Below are positions 17,139-25,309 of a stretch of 64,000 nt of DNA, one piece after another. How positions within the stretch are numbered: position 1 is the stretch's first letter; each line of letters starts with the position of its first letter. Both the position numbers and the translations under genes were made by a program. Under the pieces are notes generated by a model. That model did no database searches. It was not told the DNA's origin and saw nothing but the letters and a program-made list of their open reading frames with translations. Source of the stretch: Anaerostipes sp. 992a (GTDB lineage: Bacteria; Bacillota; Clostridia; Lachnospirales; Lachnospiraceae); NCBI RefSeq assembly GCF_001940245.1, contig NZ_MJIG01000003.1, positions 62,001 to 126,000 of the forward strand. Direction: 5' to 3'.

Positions 17139-18392
17139 ATGAGAGTAACCAGGAACATACACAAGAGAATCAATAGGTACATTGAATGTAAGGAAATTAC
17201 GGAAAGAGAGCGTGAGTTTGATAAGAGAGTCGCAAATCTGGCCAGAAAGGATCAAAAATTTTCCAAAAAAGATGATATCGAATTGACGGAGGAGCAAAAG
17301 AAGGAGATTGATGCTTTCTGGAAGAAATATGAATTCGCATATGTACCTAACTATGATACGTTTCAGATTTACATGAATCGAACAGGAACGTTTGACCCAA
17401 GGTATCTGCCGCATGGACTGCGGAGTCAGTACCTGGAACATTATATGACGGATCCATCATACCGTACTGCTTTTCAGAATAAGGCATATCTGGCTAAGAT
17501 TTATGACAATATCAAACAGCCGGTTACTGTGGTGAGAAAGATTGAGGGGATTTATTATGATGCAAATTATAATTGGATATCCTTAAATACTGCTTTGAAG
17601 ATTTGTTTGCAACGATTGAAAACAACAGAAATTGTCATCAAACCAAGTGGAAGATCCGGAGGTGCCGGAGTTGTATTTTTATCAGAGGCCAACGAGGAAA
17701 GATTGCGAGAAGAATTTAAGAAAATTCCCAAGCTTATGATGGTTCAGGAGGCGTTAAAGCAGCATCCGTTTATGAATAGATTAAATCCAAGCACAGTCAA
17801 TACTGTACGAGTGACTACTTATTTGCGAAAAAGACAGGTAGTATTGCTAGCGGCTGTAGTAAAGGTTGGAAGTCAGGGTGTGAGAGTAGATAACTATAAG
17901 CATGGAGGATGTATTCTTGGAATTTGTAAGAATGGGCAATCGCTGCCATATGCATTGAATGTGAAGATGGAAAAGGTTACCTCACTGCCATCTGGCGTAG
18001 ATGTATCAGAGACAATTCAGATTCCGTCTTTTGATAAGGTTGTAGAGCTTGCAAAGGAGGCACATCTGCAGACACCGAAGATGAAGTTGATTTCCTGGGA
18101 TATTGCAATTGGCGAGGATGGAGAGCCAGTATTGATCGAAGCCAATTATGGAGGAGCTATCTGGATGCATCAGCTGGTCACAGGTCCTTTATTTGGAGAC
18201 TTGACGGAAGAAGTCCTGGATATGTATCTCCTGAAAAAGTTTTATCGTATCAGAGCGAATATGGATTATACCTATAAAGAATATGCAGATCATGTGGAGA
18301 TCATAGAATGTACCGGACTTAGAAAACATGAAGAAATTCCAGAATATATCCATGATAAGCCAGTTACAAAGGTCCGGAGCAAAAGAAAATAG
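17139..18392 (+). CDS. Sugar-transfer-associated ATP-grasp protein 1
   Basis: A 417-residue protein of the ATP-grasp group often found with polysaccharide genes. The nucleotide-binding part shows EIVIKPSGRSGGAGVVFL near residues 164-181, and the metal-binding end is WDIAIGEDGEPVLIEAN near 321-337. ATP-grasp enzymes make amide or ester-type bonds through acyl phosphates; the substrate here is unknown. The last ~45 residues match the beta-strand cap that precedes leucine-rich repeats in the paralogue at 23461 and then stop, so this copy lacks the repeats. No signal peptide or membrane helix is visible. It is followed by the regulator gene 24 bases downstream. Confidence 0.82.
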   Translation: MRVTRNIHKRINRYIECKEITEREREFDKRVANLARKDQKFSKKDDIELTEEQKKEIDAFWKKYEFAYVPNYDTFQIYMNRTGTFDPRYLPHGLRSQYLEHYMTDPSYRTAFQNKAYLAKIYDNIKQPVTVVRKIEGIYYDANYNWISLNTALKICLQRLKTTEIVIKPSGRSGGAGVVFLSEANEERLREEFKKIPKLMMVQEALKQHPFMNRLNPSTVNTVRVTTYLRKRQVVLLAAVVKVGSQGVRVDNYKHGGCILGICKNGQSLPYALNVKMEKVTSLPSGVDVSETIQIPSFDKVVELAKEAHLQTPKMKLISWDIAIGEDGEPVLIEANYGGAIWMHQLVTGPLFGDLTEEVLDMYLLKKFYRIRANMDYTYKEYADHVEIIECTGLRKHEEIPEYIHDKPVTKVRSKRK

Positions 18393-18416
18393 AAAAAGGC
18401 GGAAGAATAAAAGAGA

Positions 18417-19901
18417 ATGAAGAATAGGAATCGTTACAGCATGCTGCTGCAGGAACTGATGGCAGAGGCGGGAATTAAGAATCTGACATTATCAGAGGTA
18501 CTTCAATATGATGTGTCATATATTAGTAAATGGGTGACCGGGCGGCTTTTGCCATCGGAAAAAAGCATTGATCAGATAACAAGGGCTATATCAGCATGCG
18601 TGGTGAAAGGGTTATCAGAAGAGAAAAAAGAAAAGATGCTGATGTTAAATGAGTCGGCAGACGAAGAGGAATTGCAGGATAAGCTTTATGAGAAGCTATT
18701 GCAGGCATATTATGAGAGTAAGGGAGAAGAATTAAAAAAATCAGGAAAGAACGGAAAACAGATTTTGAAGATGCATATGCCTATGAGAAGATTGATCGAA
18801 GATGTGAGATTTTTTCATGATGACAGGAAGGGAAGCATCAAGATTGCAGCAGTGATCGATTTGTTTTCTTTAGACAGGGAAAGCAGGCTCCTTTTTGCAG
18901 GCATTGAGAAAGGGCATTTTCTGATGGAAGAGAAGTATCCCAATGTAGAGTTTACCATGATTTTTAACGCCAATCCTGTAGTTAGGCAGGAAAAAGCAGA
19001 TAGTGTGTATGATTCTATTTTTCTGATTCATATGCTGACCAGCTTTTCGCATGTGAATTTTGGACTGTATGATCAGCTGTCTGCGTATGGAAAGTTTCTT
19101 TTTGCGGCAAAAGACCGTTTTTGTTTGAGCGGCATGCTGCAGGAAGATGATAGGGAGTGCTTAGCAGTTCAGTGGAATGAAGATCTGGAAGCCGTCAATG
19201 AATTATATCAAAGAATTACCATGTTTTGCTGCCAGGAAACACTGGCGTTTCGTAAATCATCCATCTGGGAAATGCTGCTGAACCATGAATATATGCAGCT
19301 GATGATATCAACGGATATAAAATGGTTGTTGGGACATATTACTGAGCTGTTGCTGCCAGATGAATTATTTAGTCAGCTTGTGGAACAGCTGCCAGAAGAA
19401 TGGCATGGGAAGAAGGAAGAACTGGAGCGAGTTCACAATTTTTCCAGTCATATTTTACAAACTGGTCCCATTCAGATTATGATTTATGAATCTGCATTTA
19501 CAGATTTTGTCATTTCGGGAGAGCTGGATTTTTATAATCACAAAGTTTTGTTGACAGTGGAGCAAAGATTAATGGTTCTGGAATATTATCTGATGATTTT
19601 CCAGGGTGAGAAAAAAGTAAGTATTAAGTTGATTGAGGGCGGATTTAGTACGGATTTCCAATACATTACCAATCCTTGTATGTTCTTATCGTCGTCCATC
19701 TGCTATCTGAGATTGGAGAATGGATGTTACAATGATAATATTTTAGTTTTGAATGATAAGCAGATCCGGGATATGTTTGGAAAATTTTATCATACAATAT
19801 GGAACCATCGTCAGGACATGGTATTGGAATCAGAAGAAGAGGTCTGTAGTAGAATTAGGCAGTATATACAGTCAGCTCGTCTATTGGCGGATGTGAAATA
19901 G
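18417..19901 (+). CDS. Large helix-turn-helix regulator-like protein
   Basis: A 494-residue protein with a Cro/C1-like helix-turn-helix at about residues 8-60 (LTLSEVLQYDVSYISKWVTG is the likely recognition part). The remainder is a long mixed alpha/beta region without a family I can name; it has no membrane segment. It is probably co-transcribed with the ATP-grasp gene upstream and so may control this envelope cluster. The start lacks a strong ribosome binding site, consistent with translation coupled to the preceding gene. Confidence 0.65.
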   Translation: MKNRNRYSMLLQELMAEAGIKNLTLSEVLQYDVSYISKWVTGRLLPSEKSIDQITRAISACVVKGLSEEKKEKMLMLNESADEEELQDKLYEKLLQAYYESKGEELKKSGKNGKQILKMHMPMRRLIEDVRFFHDDRKGSIKIAAVIDLFSLDRESRLLFAGIEKGHFLMEEKYPNVEFTMIFNANPVVRQEKADSVYDSIFLIHMLTSFSHVNFGLYDQLSAYGKFLFAAKDRFCLSGMLQEDDRECLAVQWNEDLEAVNELYQRITMFCCQETLAFRKSSIWEMLLNHEYMQLMISTDIKWLLGHITELLLPDELFSQLVEQLPEEWHGKKEELERVHNFSSHILQTGPIQIMIYESAFTDFVISGELDFYNHKVLLTVEQRLMVLEYYLMIFQGEKKVSIKLIEGGFSTDFQYITNPCMFLSSSICYLRLENGCYNDNILVLNDKQIRDMFGKFYHTIWNHRQDMVLESEEEVCSRIRQYIQSARLLADVK

Positions 19902-19904
19902 AAT

Positions 19905-19942
19905 GAATGAAAATGTTGCCAGTGAATTCATATTTTTCATTC
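19905..19942 (+). terminator. Possible terminator after the regulator gene
   Basis: GAATGAAAAT and ATTTTTCATTC form an imperfect hairpin around 17 bases. The stem is AT-rich, so strength is doubtful; it lies just before the -10 hexamer TATAAT at 19954-19959 of the next gene. Confidence 0.4.
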
Positions 19943-20021
19943 TTAATCTGTTTTATAATGGAGAAGATTTATTTAAGAAATAACTTTAAAATCTAAAATA
20001 AGAAATCATATGGAGGGAAAA

Positions 20022-21401
20022 ATGAATACAACGATGATTGCACTGGCTATGGCCAGTATTATGATAATAGTCGGCTTGTTTTTAAGAGCAAACGTAAAGC
20101 CATTAAGAAAAATGCTGGTACCTACTTGCGTTATCGCAGGAGTCTTAGGGTTGATTTTTATGAACCTGGTAGCTCCCAATATTCATATGGGTGGTGTAAA
20201 TGTAAAAGTATATACGGATATTGTAAATGTATTATTTACGATTTCCTTCATTGCCATTGGTCTTACATCCAATGAAGAAAATACAAAGAAAAAAGAAAGT
20301 GGGATGGTGCGTGGAGCAGTCGGCATGGGTATCATCTGGAGTTTTTTATATGGATTAACAGCCATTATTGGTGTGTTGTTGATCGGGGTCATCGGAAAGC
20401 CTTTTGGTATGGATGCGATGTATGGAATTTTGATCCCATTTGGATTTTGCCAGGGACCAGGGCAGGCAGCTACTTATGGAACTATCTTCTCTGATATGTA
20501 TGGCTACCAGAATGCAGATATGGTGGCGATCAGTTTTGCGGTCATTGGATTTATCTTTGCATTTTTAATTGGAGTGCCCCTTGCAAAGTATGGAATGAAA
20601 AAGGGGTATACAAAGTATAAAACAGAGATCAACGAGACGGTGGAACGTGGAATCTTATATGAAACGGAACAGAAGGAATCTATGGGAACGATAACTACCC
20701 ATAGTGCTAATATTGAATCTTTGTCAGTACATCTAGCAGTCATTTGCATTAGTTATCTTTTAGGACTTGGTATGGCATCAGTGGTAGCACGGATTCCAGC
20801 AATCGGAGAAACGTTTGCTGCAATGACCTTTTTATGGGGGATGATAGCGGCTAGTATAATCAAGGCGATAATGAAAAAGCTGGGTGTCTATTATCTGATC
20901 AGCAGTCCATTGATGAGTAAGGTAACGGGATTTACTTCAGATTATCTGGTAGTATGTGCTTTTATGGCAGTGCAGATCAGCACGATTGGAAGCTGGTTGA
21001 TTCCGATTATGATCGAATGCATCGTTTGTGCATTGGTGACCTTTGCCATCAGTTATTATTTTGGTTCCAGACTGGGAAGTGATCATGACTTTGAAAGAGT
21101 ATTGGGAATTTATGGAACTTGCACGGGAACCGTTCCAAGTGGAGTGGCTTTGGTCCGTATGGTGGATTCTCAGTTGAGAACTCAAACGACTATGGAGCTT
21201 GGAATGATGAATGTGGCGATGATGGCAAATTCTCCTGTATTGATCTTAATGACACTAGTTGGACTTGGTACGATTACGATGCCAGTGGCATTAGGCGGCA
21301 TAGCAATTTCATTGATCGTATATTTAATCTTACTAAAGGTTACCGGTTCCTGGAAAAAAACAGGGTTTTCATTAAAGAAAGATTATATTGCAGAAAATTA
21401 A
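20022..21401 (+). CDS. Sodium/glutamate symporter family (ESS) transporter
   Basis: A 459-residue membrane protein with about ten to twelve hydrophobic helices in two halves, resembling GltS-type glutamate:sodium symporters. The re-entrant-loop-like segment GFCQGPGQAATYGTIF lies near residues 147-162, and the second half has YGTCTGTVPSGVALVRM at the matching place. GGAGGG before the ATG at 20022 excludes the earlier in-frame ATG at 20010. It lies between two envelope genes, has its own -10 region and terminator, and could supply glutamate; the actual substrate is not proven. Confidence 0.75.
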   Translation: MNTTMIALAMASIMIIVGLFLRANVKPLRKMLVPTCVIAGVLGLIFMNLVAPNIHMGGVNVKVYTDIVNVLFTISFIAIGLTSNEENTKKKESGMVRGAVGMGIIWSFLYGLTAIIGVLLIGVIGKPFGMDAMYGILIPFGFCQGPGQAATYGTIFSDMYGYQNADMVAISFAVIGFIFAFLIGVPLAKYGMKKGYTKYKTEINETVERGILYETEQKESMGTITTHSANIESLSVHLAVICISYLLGLGMASVVARIPAIGETFAAMTFLWGMIAASIIKAIMKKLGVYYLISSPLMSKVTGFTSDYLVVCAFMAVQISTIGSWLIPIMIECIVCALVTFAISYYFGSRLGSDHDFERVLGIYGTCTGTVPSGVALVRMVDSQLRTQTTMELGMMNVAMMANSPVLILMTLVGLGTITMPVALGGIAISLIVYLILLKVTGSWKKTGFSLKKDYIAEN

Positions 21402-21418
21402 TAAAATATAACTTCATG

Positions 21419-21467
21419 GAAGATTGTCTGGATAGATTTGGTATTTATCAGGGCAATCTTCTTTTTT
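21419..21467 (+). terminator. Terminator after the symporter gene
   Basis: GAAGATTGTCTGGAT and ATCAGGGCAATCTTC form a stem with wobble pairs and one mismatch, followed by TTTTTT. Confidence 0.8.
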
Positions 21468-21592
21468 ATTGCATAGATTGAGTTTCTAAATCTAAAAGTT
21501 TAGTTAAGGAAAAGTTCATCTTGTTAAGGCATACAGTTCTTTTCAAAAAGTTTATACTTGGTATAAATAAGGGAAATTTTAGGAGGGGGAAT

Positions 21593-23437
21593 ATGGAGAA
21601 ATTTGATATTGAAAAATATGAATATAAAGCTCCAAGTTATCGATTGCGTAAGAACAGGCCTCTTTTTTGGATAGATGAAAAGAAATATGCCAGAGAAAGT
21701 AGATATGATATAGCAGATGGTATATGGAAGTCCAGACAGGGAGCGAAAGATGAGATTTCCATATTGTTGTCAGGAGATTTGCTTTGTCAGGAGAATTTGA
21801 TAGAGGGTTATCGAAAAAAAGAAGGCGGATATGATTTTAAGATGTGCTTTGATTATATCAGACCATTGCTTTGTGCGGCAGATTTTACGGCTGGTAATCT
21901 GGAAACGCCGATCTCTCATACGGCACCTTATCGTGGAGAGATTTTGACTCACGAAGGACCATTTTATTGTAATGCGCCCATTGAGTATTTAGATGCCTTA
22001 AAGTATGCTGGATTTGATATGCTGACCACTGCCAACAACCATACCATCGATGCAGGAGTAAGAGGGTTGTATGAAACGATTGAAAATACAAGAAAGTTTC
22101 ATTTTATCCAGACAGGAACCTTTATAGAAGAAGGGGATAAGTTTGTTCTCGTAGATATATGTGGATTCAAAATTGGTTTTACTGCCTTCTCGCTTACCTA
22201 TAATTCTATGCAGGCCAATATGAAGAAATCTGGAAAGAATATATTATTGAATACCTATCGAAGACAGGCAGCAGAGCAGATCTATAAAAAGATGAAAGAG
22301 CAAGGGGCAGAATATACCATATGCTTTCCTCATTGGGGAAAAGAATATACGGATAAACTGTCGAAAAAGCAAATGAATATGGCTGATGAACTGACAGAAA
22401 TTGGTTATGATCTGATCGCAGGTTCACACTCTCATGTCGTACAGAAATTTGAGTATCGCAATGGAACACCAGTTATTTATTCCATGGGAAATCTCCTGAC
22501 GCATATGAATTTGAGAAAGTCAAGCATGGATACCCAGTATCCGGTAATCTGTCGATTGAATCTAAAGAGGATGGATGGAAGGGTCACATCCGAAATTGCA
22601 TTTATTCCATGTAGGATTTTCAAAGATATACAGGGAATCCCATTTACGGTTGTACCAATGAACGATCAGTTGCCATTGAATGACGAGATACAGCGAAGGA
22701 TGAAGCCAGTTGAGGGAAAAGTCAAGGAACTTTTGCAAAATCAAGAGGCGATATTTGATCTGGATTATCCATTGAAAAAAGAAGCACTTAAGCTTCTAAA
22801 ACAACAGGAAGAGCGAAAAGATAAGAGGATTCAGGAATTATGCTCCAAAGAATCAAAGGAGCAGAAAGCTTCTTCGCAGAAAAGCTTTTTCATGCAGAAA
22901 TGGAATGAAATTAAATATCGGAACTGTATTTCTACCTATCGGGGAATGTTTCGGAAATATAAAGATGCAATGAAGCTGGTTTCTTTGCGTGCGGAGACAG
23001 AAGTCGTAAAAATCGATGGAATGGTTGGAGATATTCCACTGACTCATATCTATAATGATCAGCATAGCAATGACATTACCAGAATTATTTACATCAGCGG
23101 ACAGATTACATACTTGGGACCAAAGGCATTTAAAAATTTCCATACACTAGAAAGCGTCCGTTTATTCAAAGGATTAGAGCGGATTGGAAGAAGAACATTC
23201 GAAAATTGCGAAAGGATGACAGGTGTGATTCTTCCGAAATCATTGACATACATTGGAAGCTATGCCTTTTGTAATTGTAAAAGACTGCAAAGCATAAAAA
23301 TTCCGAAAAGCGTGGAGAAGATTGGAAGATGTGCATTTCATGGATGTGAAGAACTGACGATTTATTGTGAGAAGGATTCTTATGCAGATTCTTATGCCAG
23401 AAAATATCATATTGCAGTTCGTCATATGCCAATATAA
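21593..23437 (+). CDS. CapA-like metallophosphatase-fold protein with C-terminal leucine-rich repeats
   Basis: A 614-residue protein. Residues about 55-330 form a PGA_cap (CapA/PgsA) domain with all expected motifs: SGDLLC, GNLE, ANNHTIDAG, PHWGKEY, GSHSHVVQ and SMGN. A charged helical linker follows, then a cap and three or four BspA-type leucine-rich repeats from about 497, ending in an EKDSYADSYARKYHI cap. Unlike PgsA of poly-gamma-glutamate capsules, no N-terminal membrane anchor is visible, suggesting a cytoplasmic location. AGGAGGGGG sets the ATG at 21593. It is followed 23 bases later by ATP-grasp protein 2 in the same transcript. Confidence 0.8.
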   Translation: MEKFDIEKYEYKAPSYRLRKNRPLFWIDEKKYARESRYDIADGIWKSRQGAKDEISILLSGDLLCQENLIEGYRKKEGGYDFKMCFDYIRPLLCAADFTAGNLETPISHTAPYRGEILTHEGPFYCNAPIEYLDALKYAGFDMLTTANNHTIDAGVRGLYETIENTRKFHFIQTGTFIEEGDKFVLVDICGFKIGFTAFSLTYNSMQANMKKSGKNILLNTYRRQAAEQIYKKMKEQGAEYTICFPHWGKEYTDKLSKKQMNMADELTEIGYDLIAGSHSHVVQKFEYRNGTPVIYSMGNLLTHMNLRKSSMDTQYPVICRLNLKRMDGRVTSEIAFIPCRIFKDIQGIPFTVVPMNDQLPLNDEIQRRMKPVEGKVKELLQNQEAIFDLDYPLKKEALKLLKQQEERKDKRIQELCSKESKEQKASSQKSFFMQKWNEIKYRNCISTYRGMFRKYKDAMKLVSLRAETEVVKIDGMVGDIPLTHIYNDQHSNDITRIIYISGQITYLGPKAFKNFHTLESVRLFKGLERIGRRTFENCERMTGVILPKSLTYIGSYAFCNCKRLQSIKIPKSVEKIGRCAFHGCEELTIYCEKDSYADSYARKYHIAVRHMPI

Positions 23438-23460
23438 GAAGATAGAAACAGGTGGAGAAT

Positions 23461-25092
23461 ATGAAAAAGGGTATAAAGAAAAAAATTCGAAAGTTATTTG
23501 ATAAAAATAAAAAGGTGGACAATCGACCGAAAAGCGTAAAAAACAAAGAAGTGAAGATACGAAAGGAACAGCCGGCAGCAAAAGAAATTATAATAGATCC
23601 AAATCGTTACGTCCCACCCAAAGGGGTTCAGAAATTACAGGAGTTGATTGGAAAAAAGAAAGAATTTGCACGTAAAGTAGCCTTTCAGCATAATAAGCGT
23701 CTGATACCAATGCTAAGGGATGAGGATAAGGAGTTGACTGCTGAGCAGATTGATGATATTTACAGATTTTGGGATGAAAAAACGAATGGGTTGTACCGAC
23801 CAGATGTTGGATGGCATCAGTTCTACTATGCAAGAACAGGAATCGAGGACCCAAGATTTATTGATAACTGCTTTCATTATTATTTTTATGTCGATATCTT
23901 TAATGATACCAAATATACCTCATATAAGGATAAAAACTACTTGTCTAAGCTTTTTCCGGAGGTTCATCAGGCAAAAACCATTGCAATGAACATATGTGGT
24001 TATTATTATGACGCCAATTATGAGATGATTGACCAGGAGGCATTTATCCAGTTGTGTGCAGAGTACCCAGGAGAGATGGTCATCAAGCCGTCCAGGGGAA
24101 CATCAGGAGGCGTCGGCGTGGAGTTTTTGCATGCCAATATTACAAGAGAAGAAGTGGAGCAGGCATTGAAGCCATATCATAAAAACTTTATTGTACAGCA
24201 GGCGATTAAACAACACCCGGATCTGGCTGCAATTTCTCCAAAATCCATCAATACCATTCGTTTGATGACATACCTGGTAAATGGAACAGTCAGGCCGTTA
24301 TCTGCCGTGCTTCGAATGGGAATTGGAGAGGCAAGGGTAGATAATTTATCCTTTGGCGGAATTGCCTGTGGAATCGATGCATCTGGACGTTGTACGAAAT
24401 ATGCCATTGATAAAATGGGAAATATGTATGAAAAGCATCCAAGTGGCTGTGTATTCTTAGGAACCAAGATACCATCTTATGATAAAGTGTTAAAAATGGC
24501 AGATACGATGCATAAAAAGCTTCCGATGTTTGGAACCATTGCCTGGGACATTACCGTAGATGAGCAGGGAGAACCAGTATTGATTGAATTTAACACCTGG
24601 TATGCACAACTTGCTCTTCATCAGGTTAGTAATGGACCAATTTTTGGGGATTCCTTCGATGAGATTGTGGATATGATCATGAAAAAAGCATTTGTCGTAG
24701 TGGATCAGGATCCATTTGAATTGAAAGTATATAAGGATTATGCAAGAATCCAGGAAATCAAATGCAAGAAGGGAAGTAGCAGAAAAGTGGTCATTCCGGA
24801 TATAATTGCTGAAAGACCGGTAATCTCAGTGGAAGCAAAGGCGGCACAAAAGCAAAAAAATCTAAAGGAAGTTTTTATTGGAGAAAATGTTACTCATATT
24901 AGAAAAAGGGCATTTGCTAATTGCAGCATGCTGGAAAAAGTATTTATTGGAGTCAAGACATCTTCCATTGCACCGGATGCATTTGTTGGATGTAAGAAGC
25001 TGACGATTTGCGGTGAGAAAGATTCCTACGCGCATCTGTATGCAATAGAACATGAGATTCCTTTTGAAGTCAAGGATTCTATGGTTGATTAA
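23461..25092 (+). CDS. Sugar-transfer-associated ATP-grasp protein 2 with leucine-rich repeat tail
   Basis: A 543-residue paralogue of the protein at 17139. A very basic N-terminus (about 1-45) precedes the conserved region. ATP-grasp motifs are MVIKPSRGTSGGVGVEFL near 206-223 and WDITVDEQGEPVLIEFN near 361-377. The C-terminal ~95 residues form the beta cap and two leucine-rich repeat units, ending with the EKDSYAHLYAIEHEI cap also found in the CapA-like protein upstream. No signal peptide is visible. GGTGGAG precedes the ATG at 23461; an in-frame GTG at 23452 overlaps this site. Confidence 0.8.
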   Translation: MKKGIKKKIRKLFDKNKKVDNRPKSVKNKEVKIRKEQPAAKEIIIDPNRYVPPKGVQKLQELIGKKKEFARKVAFQHNKRLIPMLRDEDKELTAEQIDDIYRFWDEKTNGLYRPDVGWHQFYYARTGIEDPRFIDNCFHYYFYVDIFNDTKYTSYKDKNYLSKLFPEVHQAKTIAMNICGYYYDANYEMIDQEAFIQLCAEYPGEMVIKPSRGTSGGVGVEFLHANITREEVEQALKPYHKNFIVQQAIKQHPDLAAISPKSINTIRLMTYLVNGTVRPLSAVLRMGIGEARVDNLSFGGIACGIDASGRCTKYAIDKMGNMYEKHPSGCVFLGTKIPSYDKVLKMADTMHKKLPMFGTIAWDITVDEQGEPVLIEFNTWYAQLALHQVSNGPIFGDSFDEIVDMIMKKAFVVVDQDPFELKVYKDYARIQEIKCKKGSSRKVVIPDIIAERPVISVEAKAAQKQKNLKEVFIGENVTHIRKRAFANCSMLEKVFIGVKTSSIAPDAFVGCKKLTICGEKDSYAHLYAIEHEIPFEVKDSMVD

Positions 25093-25115
25093 GAAAACAA
25101 TAACGTTATATAGAG

Positions 25116-25156
25116 TGGACTGAATTTACAATTATGTAGATTTGGTCCATTTTTTT
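25116..25156 (+). terminator. Terminator after ATP-grasp gene 2
   Basis: A 15-base-pair stem with three G-T pairs (TGGACTGAATTTACA with TGTAGATTTGGTCCA), loop ATTA, then a run of seven T. The next gene is therefore a separate transcription unit. Confidence 0.88.
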
Positions 25157-25309
25157 CATTTTTTAGGAGGAAGATATAGAAAGAAATGGTTAAAATTGTA
25201 TTTATTGTTGTTAAATTCATATTTTTAGATGAAAGTTTGAAATCAATATGATATGATAATCCAAATGAGAAATATTATAGGTAAAGTTTAAAGCGAGGAG
25301 AAAAGGCAG

